Shown here: positions 34,142 to 40,819 of the stretch, in pieces
Numbering within the stretch: the stretch's first letter is position 1
Layout of the letters: each line of letters begins with the position of its first letter
Origin: Bacteroidaceae bacterium
GTDB lineage: Bacteria > Bacteroidota > Bacteroidia > Bacteroidales > Bacteroidaceae
Length of the DNA: 64,000 nt
Assembly: GCA_017540585.1 (NCBI GenBank)
Contig: JAFYAT010000023.1
Location: 1 to 64,000, forward strand
Direction: 5' to 3'
Notes under the pieces: generated by a model
Databases searched by the model: none
What the model was told of the DNA's origin: nothing
The model's input: the letters and a program-made list of their open reading frames with translations, nothing else
Position numbers and translations under genes: made by a program

Positions 34142-34666
34142 TTAGAACTTGAGAGTGAGACCAAGTGAAAGGTCCTCGCCATTTGCATTAAGACCGAAAA
34201 AGCTATGATCATCCTTTTCATTATAGTAACCGAGGTAACCAAGCTTAGCATCAAGTTCAACCTTTGGAGAAAGTTCTACCTTAACACCTGGACGAACGCC
34301 AATGTTGAAAGTCTGTGTATCACCACCACCTTCATAGTTTAACTTACCAAAACCGAAGCCACCATCGATGAAGAAAGTAGCAATACCACACTTAGCAAAG
34401 TTGTAACGAGCAAATGGAGCAATACGGAATGCATCCTTTTGATCACCTTTAGCAACATCTCCCATATTAGCATAACCTACCTCAAGGGCAATATCCCAAT
34501 TCTCATCAAGAGAATAACCGATAGTAGGAGAGATTGCAAAAGTAGTGTTAGAATCACCACCCTTTGGGCTTTTCACACCAAAGCCGAGACCACCACCAAT
34601 CCATACCTGTGCAGAAGCGCAAAGTGAAGAAGCTGCAACAAGTGCAGTAAGAATAATCTTTTTCAT
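34142..34666 (-). CDS. Outer-membrane beta-barrel protein (OmpX/OprF-like porin family 13-type)
   Basis: 174 residues. Signal peptide MKKIILTALVAASSLCASAQ, then eight alternating strands typical of a small beta-barrel (VWIGGGLGFGVKSPKGGDSN, TFAISPTIGYSLDENWDIAL, FAPFARYNFAK-like, FFIDGGFGFGKLNYEGG, and the C-terminal SLGLTLKF ending in Phe, the outer-membrane assembly signal). A TAACTTTG box at 34779-34786 on the minus strand gives a leader of about 105 bases. Role structural or unknown. Confidence 0.85.
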   Translation of the reverse strand: MKKIILTALVAASSLCASAQVWIGGGLGFGVKSPKGGDSNTTFAISPTIGYSLDENWDIALEVGYANMGDVAKGDQKDAFRIAPFARYNFAKCGIATFFIDGGFGFGKLNYEGGGDTQTFNIGVRPGVKVELSPKVELDAKLGYLGYYNEKDDHSFFGLNANGEDLSLGLTLKF

Positions 34667-34900
34667 AATTTTTTTGTTAGATTTAGTTTTGTTTTTTTCC
34701 TACTCTTTTTTATCAATTAGAATTTTTTTCACCTGGACGAGGTTTTCGGAATCTCCTCGCTCATTGTTTTTTGCGATGCAAAGTTAAACCACATTTTTTC
34801 ATCTGACCAAAATTTTCAGGCCTAAAAATGCATTTTATTCGCGTTTTTACAACAGATTTTAACCTTTAGGACACTTTGCATCCATATTTGAAAGCATTTT

Positions 34901-35911
34901 TCAGCTTATTATCCACTCTTCTATCGCCTCAATGAGGGCATCATTTTCATCTTTTTTCTGTACTGCGATACGGAAAAAAGAACTGTCAAGTCCCTCAAAA
35001 TTGCCTGCATCTCGAATCAATATTCTGTGCTCATGAGCAAGAAAATCTTTCAAGGAGGCAGCTTTTCCCATTCTCAACTTGCATAATAATATATGTGTGT
35101 CGGATGGCCATGTCTCTATGCAACCCAGTTTTTGGAGCTTCTCAGCCACCCTCTCACGTTCAGCCATGAGTGTCTCCACATCGAGTCGATATTCGTCCTC
35201 ATGTGCAAGGAGATAATGACCAGCATCTATTGCCACCTGATTGACCGACCAAGGCATCCTCTGAAGCCTGATGTTCTGGAGCAAAGCCTTGCTTGCCGTG
35301 ATATAGCCGATGCGAAGTCCCGGAACGGCATACTCCTTGGTCATGCTATGAATCATGATGACATTAGGCAACTCTGCTGCCTCCTTTGGCGTAATCTGAG
35401 GCTTGAGGGTGAAAGGCGCATAACTTGCGTCAAGCACAAAGATGACGTCCTCATGTGCCTTGAAGCATTTCATCAACTCATCTTTGTCTATTACGCTTCC
35501 CGTAGGATTATTAGGATTACACAACCACACCATCTGCGCACGCTCAGGTATCTGGTCGAGTGCATAGATGGAACATAGCGTGTGCTCGTGTATGCGACAG
35601 GCATCCGCATATTCGGAGAACGTAGGCATGAGTATTGCCGTCTTACTCCTTCGGAATGTCTGGGCCGTAAGGTATATTGCCTCCGTTGCGCCATTAGTCA
35701 CACACACCTCATCCTTACCCAAGCCAAGCATCATAGCCAGTTCCGCCTCAAGCGAAACAGGCGTTGGCTCAGGATAAGACACAACCTTGTCAAGACCGTC
35801 CGCAAGGTAGCAGAACAATCCCTCATGGTCAAAATGATTATAGACATTCGAACTGAAGTTGATGTCTATCTCCTTATATATATATGTATCGTCTCCGTGT
35901 CCTTTAAGCAT
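34901..35911 (-). CDS. cobD: L-threonine-O-3-phosphate decarboxylase (CobD), PLP enzyme
   Basis: 336 residues of the histidinol-phosphate aminotransferase-like class. The lysine that binds PLP is in MIHSMTKEYAVPGLRIGYI, with NPNNPTGSVID and DASYAPF completing the cofactor site. Next to cobQ and the cbi genes, the likely role is making (R)-1-amino-2-propanol phosphate for CbiB (19.4 kb); an ordinary HisC is the alternative. The gene starts directly after a GC-rich hairpin followed by seven T on the coding strand (35912-35949), an unusual leader. Confidence 0.8.
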   Translation of the reverse strand: MLKGHGDDTYIYKEIDINFSSNVYNHFDHEGLFCYLADGLDKVVSYPEPTPVSLEAELAMMLGLGKDEVCVTNGATEAIYLTAQTFRRSKTAILMPTFSEYADACRIHEHTLCSIYALDQIPERAQMVWLCNPNNPTGSVIDKDELMKCFKAHEDVIFVLDASYAPFTLKPQITPKEAAELPNVIMIHSMTKEYAVPGLRIGYITASKALLQNIRLQRMPWSVNQVAIDAGHYLLAHEDEYRLDVETLMAERERVAEKLQKLGCIETWPSDTHILLCKLRMGKAASLKDFLAHEHRILIRDAGNFEGLDSSFFRIAVQKKDENDALIEAIEEWIIS

Positions 35912-36001
35912 AAAAAAAGCCCCCTCCTAACCTCCCACAAAGGGGAGGGATAAAAATACTCTGAATGCCATTAGAATGGATAATTGTTTTTTCCAATGGC
36001 A
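35912..36001 (-). promoter_or_regulatory. Hairpin and U-tract directly before cobD start
   Basis: On the coding strand CCCTCCCC...GGGAGG...GGAGGGGGC (35919-35949) is followed by seven T and then the ATG. It is built from type A palindrome sequence. Further upstream TGCCATT (35966-35972) pairs with AATGGCA (35995-36001). It may reduce transcription or cover the start; no riboswitch core is seen. Confidence 0.45.
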
Positions 36002-36050
36002 AAACATGTTAATTGTTAATAATTAATTGTTAATTTAAAAAGCCCTTATC

Positions 36051-36120
36051 CGGAGGCCGCCCCGTTACTTCCCTGCGGTCAGTGAGATCGCTTCGCTAAG
36101 TTGGAGGGACGGGGGGCTAA
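36051..36120. repeat. Type D element, copy 1 (overlaps cobQ 3' end)
   Basis: GGCCGCCCCGTTACTTCCCT, GCGGTCAGTGAGATCGCTTC, GCTAAGTTGGAGGGACGGGGGGCTAA in order. The same sequence is at 47786-47856 and 60217-60282, and a fragment at about 44381-44410. GCGATC-type internal pairing (GATCGCTTCGCTAA) is present. Here the cobQ frame reads into it and ends at its TGA. Confidence 0.9.
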
Positions 36121-37632
36121 TATCTCATAAATCTTATCTATATCCACATATCGCCTTACGTGTTCAGCAAGCAGGTCATACTGCTTATCCTTGAATTCCT
36201 CGGCAGTCATGGCAGGCACTTCGCATGCACGCTCAGCAAGAGGAGTTACCAGATAATCTATGACGACAGGATTATCAAGTATGCCATGAACGTATGTACC
36301 AAGACATTTGTCCTGAACATAAACGAGAGGCAAATCTTCTTCCACAAATTGTTCGTGTCGTTCGCCCTCGCCATTTAGAGTGAGAGAACTCTTCCTTGTC
36401 CTTCCCTGATGAATCTCATAGCCCTTGCATCGGTTTTCCTCAAAGTCGAACTCTACCTGACGTGTGACTTTTTCTGCTGTCATGACCGTCTCGACAGGAA
36501 GGATTCCAAGCCCCGGAAGACAAGGTACACTACCTTCCACCCCATCAGGATCGCTCACCATCTGCCCGAGCATCTGGTAGCCACCACATATTCCTATTAT
36601 GGTCTTACCATCCTTGTGCGCACGTATTATTGCTTGTGCCACACCATTACGGCGGAGTTCATAAAGGTCATCAAGCGTTGCCTTTGTACCCGGAAGGATG
36701 ATGATGTCCGACTTCTCTATATCCTTTATATTATTTGTATAGAAAAGATTCACTCGCTCATCTCTCTCAAGGATGTCAAAATCCGTAAAGTTGGAGATAT
36801 GCCTCAAGAGGATTACAGCCACATGTACCTTACGGCAGCTCCCTCCCTGTAGGGAGGGCTGGGGTGGGTCCAGGTCTTTCCTTTTCCTGTCAAGTTCCAC
36901 GCTATCCTCTTCTTCTATCACGATATCCTTGAACATAGGCACGACACCAAGGACAGGTACTCCACAGAGTTCCTCCATCATCTTGCGTCCCTCGTCAAAG
37001 AGACGTAGGTCGCCACGAAACTTGTTGATGATTATTCCCTTTATACGTGCCTTGTCCTCTGGCGTCTGTAGCATTATACTGCCATACACGCTTGCAAACA
37101 CGCCCCCACGGTCGATGTCTGCCACGAGTATGACATCTGCATCCGCATGACGAGCCATAGGCATATTGACAAGGTCAGAATCACGCAGGTTAATCTCCGA
37201 CACGCTTCCTGCACCCTCCATGACGATGGGATTATACTTGACAGCAAGACGGTCGAAAGCATCGTTTACCGCCTGCCTCAGCTCTTCCCTACCCTCCTTA
37301 CGGAAATAGTCGTAGGCAGAACGGTTACCGATAGGCTTGCCGTTGAGCACAACCTGAGTGGTATGTTCCGAGTTAGGCTTGAGCAAGAGCGGGTTCATGT
37401 CGGTATGTGGAGCCAGTCGTGCCGCCTCTGCCTGTACGGCTTGTGCACGTCCAATCTCCATGCCCTCTGGCGTGGCATACGAGTTGAGAGCCATATTCTG
37501 CGCCTTGAATGGTGCGGGATGATAACCATCCTGCACAAAGATACGGCAAAGAGCCGTGGCAAGCACGCTCTTTCCCACGTCGCTACCAGTTCCCACCAGC
37601 ATCAAGGGATGAAGTCTTTCTTTATTATTCAT
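36079..37632 (-). CDS. cobQ: Cobyric acid synthase CobQ/CbiP
   Basis: 517 residues from the ATG at 37630-37632 (MNNKERLHPLML); an earlier ATG at 37662 would overlap the FHA-like gene. It amidates the b, d, e and g side chains of adenosylcobyrinic a,c-diamide using glutamine. The BioD-like half has VGTGSDVGKSVLATALCRIF and PFKAQNMALNSYAT. The glutaminase half has the nucleophile Cys in IIGICGGYQMLG and His in GTYVHGILDN. Two DNA elements lie in the gene: a solo 35-bp type A arm encoding DPPQPSLQGGS at about residues 254-266, between the two domains, and a type D element that provides the C-terminal LAPRPSNLAKRSH and the stop. Confidence 0.93.
   Translation of the reverse strand: MNNKERLHPLMLVGTGSDVGKSVLATALCRIFVQDGYHPAPFKAQNMALNSYATPEGMEIGRAQAVQAEAARLAPHTDMNPLLLKPNSEHTTQVVLNGKPIGNRSAYDYFRKEGREELRQAVNDAFDRLAVKYNPIVMEGAGSVSEINLRDSDLVNMPMARHADADVILVADIDRGGVFASVYGSIMLQTPEDKARIKGIIINKFRGDLRLFDEGRKMMEELCGVPVLGVVPMFKDIVIEEEDSVELDRKRKDLDPPQPSLQGGSCRKVHVAVILLRHISNFTDFDILERDERVNLFYTNNIKDIEKSDIIILPGTKATLDDLYELRRNGVAQAIIRAHKDGKTIIGICGGYQMLGQMVSDPDGVEGSVPCLPGLGILPVETVMTAEKVTRQVEFDFEENRCKGYEIHQGRTRKSSLTLNGEGERHEQFVEEDLPLVYVQDKCLGTYVHGILDNPVVIDYLVTPLAERACEVPAMTAEEFKDKQYDLLAEHVRRYVDIDKIYEILAPRPSNLAKRSH
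36837..36871. repeat. Solo type A arm inside cobQ
   Basis: 35 bases, AGCTCCCTCCCTGTAGGGAG then GGCTGGGGTGGGTCC, differing at two positions from the right arm of the complete element in cbiA (41317-41351). The frame stays open across it. Confidence 0.9.
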
Positions 37633-37645
37633 AGTCAGCGTTCTT

Positions 37646-38062
37646 TCAGCCAAGTTTAACACTCATCTCTGTACCCCCGCATCGTAGGATGTCGCCATCA
37701 TGAAGGATTACTCCCTCGTTGGTAAGAGCTTCTCCGTTGACGGTCATCGGAACAGATGGCATCCTCCATGAATACGTAGGATTGGCGGTACGCACATTCA
37801 CGCAACAGCCACGACACATGGAGCAGGCATGCTGGCGGTCGGAGCGTATTCCCTTAGGGCACTCCGTACGCCATTGTCCAAGACGAAGTCTCCAACCGTC
37901 ATCTCCCTTGGTGAGCTGACATTGGAACACATCCATTGCCACATCATCCACGGCTATGACATTGTGAGCCTCATCCGTCATACGACCGATGGTAACGATT
38001 GTCCTTGCGCGACTAAGAAAGTCTTCGAGGACATACTCTGTATTATTAAAAGATATTTTCAT
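37646..38062 (-). CDS. FHA-like domain protein with Cys-rich insert
   Basis: 138 residues from the ATG at 38060-38062. FHA-like pattern: IVTIGRMTDEAHNVIAVDDV near the start (the GR of strand 3), MDVFQCQLTKGDDGWRLRL, and a C-terminal TVNGEALTNEGVILHDGDIL with RCGGTEMSVKL. Between them lies CPKGIRSDRQHACSMCRGCC, seven Cys-rich residues unusual for FHA folds and possibly metal binding. FHA domains bind phosphothreonine; the residues that do this are not clearly conserved. It is first in the minus-strand arm of the B12 cluster, 14 bases before cobQ. A link to corrinoid synthesis is only positional. Confidence 0.6.
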   Translation of the reverse strand: MKISFNNTEYVLEDFLSRARTIVTIGRMTDEAHNVIAVDDVAMDVFQCQLTKGDDGWRLRLGQWRTECPKGIRSDRQHACSMCRGCCVNVRTANPTYSWRMPSVPMTVNGEALTNEGVILHDGDILRCGGTEMSVKLG

Positions 38063-38064
38063 CT

Positions 38065-38275
38065 GACCTTCCCCCAACCCCTTCCTATAGGACGGGGAGT
38101 AGTTACACTATTCGCTTATTATCTCTCGTATTGCAAAGATACGATGGATTTTTGACACCTGCAATTGCGAGAATCAAAAAAGCATAGTATCTTTGCAACA
38201 TATCTTTTAGAGATAAAGAATATAACACAAATGAGTAACTACTCCCCGTCTATAGGAAGGGGTTGGGGGAAGGTC
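38065..38275. repeat. Mirror-image element carrying the divergent B12 promoters
   Basis: The left arm 38065-38106 (starting GACCTTCCCCCAACCCCTTC) and right arm 38235-38275 are complements apart from one missing C. Each arm ends three to five bases before a start codon (38062 on minus, 38281 on plus). Between them are minus-strand TATCTTTGCAATACG (about 38136) and plus-strand TATCTTTGCAAC (about 38189), two consensus -7 boxes facing outwards. Confidence 0.85.
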
Positions 38276-38280
38276 CGCTT

Positions 38281-40125
38281 ATGATTCTAATATTCGGAGG
38301 AACAACGGAAGGACGCATCGCAGCAGATACTCTTGATGATGCAGGAAAGCCATTCTACTACAGCACCAAGTCGGGGCGACAGGAGGTGGCAATGCGCCAT
38401 GGCATACAGATTACGGGTGCCATGACGCAGGATGACATCGTGGACTTCTGCAAGGAGCACGCAATTGTGTGCTTGGTGGATGCCGCACATCCCTTTGCCG
38501 AAAACCTGCACAAGACGATAGCCGAAGCTGCACAGAAGACAGGCATACCTGTCATACGACTTCTGCGACCTGCATCGGGAAGGATAAAGGATGCGACCTA
38601 TTGCAAGACATACGACGAGGCAATAGCAGCCATGGAACAACAAGGTGTCAAGCGACTCCTTGCACTCTCCGGTGCAAACACCATAAGCAAGCTGAAACCT
38701 TTCTGGCAACATCATGAGACATTCTTCCGCATCCTTCACCGACAGGAGAGTATTGACATAGCATACAGGAACGGATTTCCTGAGAGTCATATTCTTTTCT
38801 ATAATAAAGACAACGAACTGCCATCCATAGAGGACGAGACAGCCATGATGCAGAGCGTCCGTGCCGATGCAATCATAACCAAGGACTCAGGCAATAACGG
38901 AGGAATGCCTGCCAAGACGGAAGCCGCACATCGTTTAGGGTTAAGAATATTCGTCATCGAACCACCTGTCTTGCCAGCCAGTTTCATCATAGTTACAGGC
39001 AAGTACACGTTACGAAGGGCTATCGAAGGGCTATCGAAGGATTTCTTCCCTCTCCGCACAGGAATAACGACGGGTGCTTGTGCCACGGCTGCAACGAAAG
39101 GCGCACTCCTTGCACTCCTCACAGGCGAGCCACAAGAGGAAGTGAGCTTTGCCCTTCCCGATGGCGAGATACTGACCATTCCCATAACAGAAACCATCCT
39201 TGGCGACGGCTATGCCGAATGTATAGTCACAAAGGATGCGGGAGACGATCCCGACGTGACAAACGGATGCAGAGTTCATTCGCACGTAAGCCCAGGCACA
39301 CAAGGCATCCGCTTCATAGGTGGAAGCGGCGTGGGTACGGTCACTCTTCCCGGCTTAGGTCTTGAGGTAGGAGGTCCTGCCATCAATAATACTCCACGAC
39401 AGATGATGACAAACGAGATAAGGGCGTTGTCAGACAAAGACTATGACGTGACAATAAGCGTGGAAGGTGGCGAGGAAATTGCAAAACGCACATTCAACTC
39501 CAAGGTAGGTGTCGTGGGCGGCATAAGCATCATCGGCACCTCGGGCATAGTGTCACCACTCAGCAACGAGGCATTCATCGAGAGCCTCCGTCGTGAGCTA
39601 CAGGTGGCAAAGGCAATAGGTACGACCCACATCATCTTCGTGTCAGGAAAGAAGGCAGAGGAAGCGTTAAAAGCCACCCATCCCACAAAGGGGGCGGCTT
39701 TCCAGCACGATGAGAACAACACTCTCTTTTCCATTCTCGACAAAGAACGCTCTTTGCTCACTCCCCCTTCGGGGGTTGGGGGGCCTCGCTTCATCCACTA
39801 CGGCAACGCCATAGGTGAGGCTCTCAAAGCGGCATACGAACTGGGATTCCGCAAGGTGACACTTGGCATCATGATTGGTAAGGCGGTAAAACTGGCAGAG
39901 GGTAACCTCGACACCCATTCGCACAAGGTTACAATGAACAAGGAGTTCCTCAGGCAACTTGCTGGCAAGGATGCCGACAAGATTGACGGAATAACGATGG
40001 CAAGGGAACTATGGGACATCATGCCACAAGCGTTCTTCGACAAGATTCACGACGAATGTTACCGCCATTGCCGTAGCGTGTTCCCAGATGGCACTCTCAA
40101 CGTAAAAATAATCAAGAATGAATAG
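38281..40125 (+). CDS. cbiD: Fused cobalt-precorrin-6A reductase (CbiJ) / cobalt-precorrin-5B C1-methyltransferase (CbiD)
   Basis: 614 residues from the ATG at 38281; a TTG at 38263 extends the frame into the repeat arm and is rejected. Residues 1-250 are CbiJ: MILIFGGTTEGRIAADTLDD, GAMTQDDIVDF, CLVDAAHPFAENLHKTI, ITKDSGNNGGMPAKTEAA. CbiD starts near residue 256: FFPLRTGITTGACATAATKG, ITKDAGDDPDVTNG, GGSGVGTVTLPGLGLEVGG, GVVGGISIIGTSGIV. Both are steps of the anaerobic, cobalt-early pathway. Residues about 464-502 are encoded by a type B palindromic element between the CbiD core and FIHYGNAIGEAL. The gene is translationally coupled to cbiL. Confidence 0.93.
   Translation: MILIFGGTTEGRIAADTLDDAGKPFYYSTKSGRQEVAMRHGIQITGAMTQDDIVDFCKEHAIVCLVDAAHPFAENLHKTIAEAAQKTGIPVIRLLRPASGRIKDATYCKTYDEAIAAMEQQGVKRLLALSGANTISKLKPFWQHHETFFRILHRQESIDIAYRNGFPESHILFYNKDNELPSIEDETAMMQSVRADAIITKDSGNNGGMPAKTEAAHRLGLRIFVIEPPVLPASFIIVTGKYTLRRAIEGLSKDFFPLRTGITTGACATAATKGALLALLTGEPQEEVSFALPDGEILTIPITETILGDGYAECIVTKDAGDDPDVTNGCRVHSHVSPGTQGIRFIGGSGVGTVTLPGLGLEVGGPAINNTPRQMMTNEIRALSDKDYDVTISVEGGEEIAKRTFNSKVGVVGGISIIGTSGIVSPLSNEAFIESLRRELQVAKAIGTTHIIFVSGKKAEEALKATHPTKGAAFQHDENNTLFSILDKERSLLTPPSGVGGPRFIHYGNAIGEALKAAYELGFRKVTLGIMIGKAVKLAEGNLDTHSHKVTMNKEFLRQLAGKDADKIDGITMARELWDIMPQAFFDKIHDECYRHCRSVFPDGTLNVKIIKNE
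39672..39785. repeat. Type B palindromic element inside the cbiJ-cbiD gene
   Basis: Left end GCCACCCATCCCACAAAGGG then GGCGGCTT; right end CTCCCCCTTCGGGGGTTGGGGGGCC. The ends are imperfect complements. The left inner part (AAAGGGGGCGGCT..CAGCA) and the right inner part (GCTCTTTGCTCAC) match the element at 41602-41725 in cbiA. The frame is open through it. Confidence 0.8.
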
Positions 40126-40819
40126 TCATAACACCATACATTTCGTGTCGCTTGGCCCCGGAGGTGCTGACCACGTCACCCTCGGCAACGCAAGACAGAT
40201 TGAATCTGCCGACAAGATCTATTGTTTCGGCTCAGGAGGCAAGTCACATTGCGCCGACACACTCAGGATTCTCGGTCATGAGAGCAAAACAGAGGTCATC
40301 GACATACCCATGGCAAGTGACCGTACAGATGCCATAACCGCATACGAGGCACTTGCACGCAAGATTACCATTGACTATCACGATGGCAAGCGCATAGCCG
40401 TGGCAACCGAAGGCGACACAGGGCTATTTGCCACCACACATTATGTGATGGACATACTCACGGAGCACGGCATCTCATGCAGACAACATGCAGGTGTGCC
40501 AGCCTTTATCGCCGCAGGAGCAATGGCTCGTCTTCATCTCGCCAAGCTTGACGAACGACTGCTCATAGTTCCCGGCACGATTACGGCAGACGAACTCGGC
40601 ACTCTCGTTGAGAACGGCACGAACGTAGTCATCATGAAACCGTCGAAAGCTACGGAGGAGATACACAAGTGCATCAGGTCACATCCCGAGTTCCTGTACC
40701 ACTATTTCCGTAACGTAGGAATGGCTGACGAGGAGTACATATATGATATGGTAGAACTTGCAGAGATGCGCTACCCATACTTCTCGATTATGATTATAAT
40801 GAAACAGAAAAGACAATGA
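40118..40819 (+). CDS. cbiL: Precorrin-2 C20-methyltransferase CbiL/CobI
   Basis: 233 residues of the tetrapyrrole SAM-methyltransferase fold. The N-terminal GPGGADHVTLG motif (residues 12-22), the glycine-rich ATEGDTGLFATTHYVM near 100 and the GVPAFIAAGAMARLHLA segment bind S-adenosylmethionine. It adds the C20 methyl group to cobalt-factor II. The order, overlapping cbiJ-cbiD by eight bases and cbiA by four, marks one operon. CbiL rather than CbiF/CbiH/CbiE is chosen from the overall pattern and length; moderately sure. Confidence 0.8.
   Translation: MNSHNTIHFVSLGPGGADHVTLGNARQIESADKIYCFGSGGKSHCADTLRILGHESKTEVIDIPMASDRTDAITAYEALARKITIDYHDGKRIAVATEGDTGLFATTHYVMDILTEHGISCRQHAGVPAFIAAGAMARLHLAKLDERLLIVPGTITADELGTLVENGTNVVIMKPSKATEEIHKCIRSHPEFLYHYFRNVGMADEEYIYDMVELAEMRYPYFSIMIIMKQKRQ

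Noticed and set aside
38263..38280. TTG start for the cbiJ-cbiD gene
   Set aside because: It would place repeat-arm sequence at the N-terminus; the ATG at 38281 gives the normal MILIFGG start of CbiJ.
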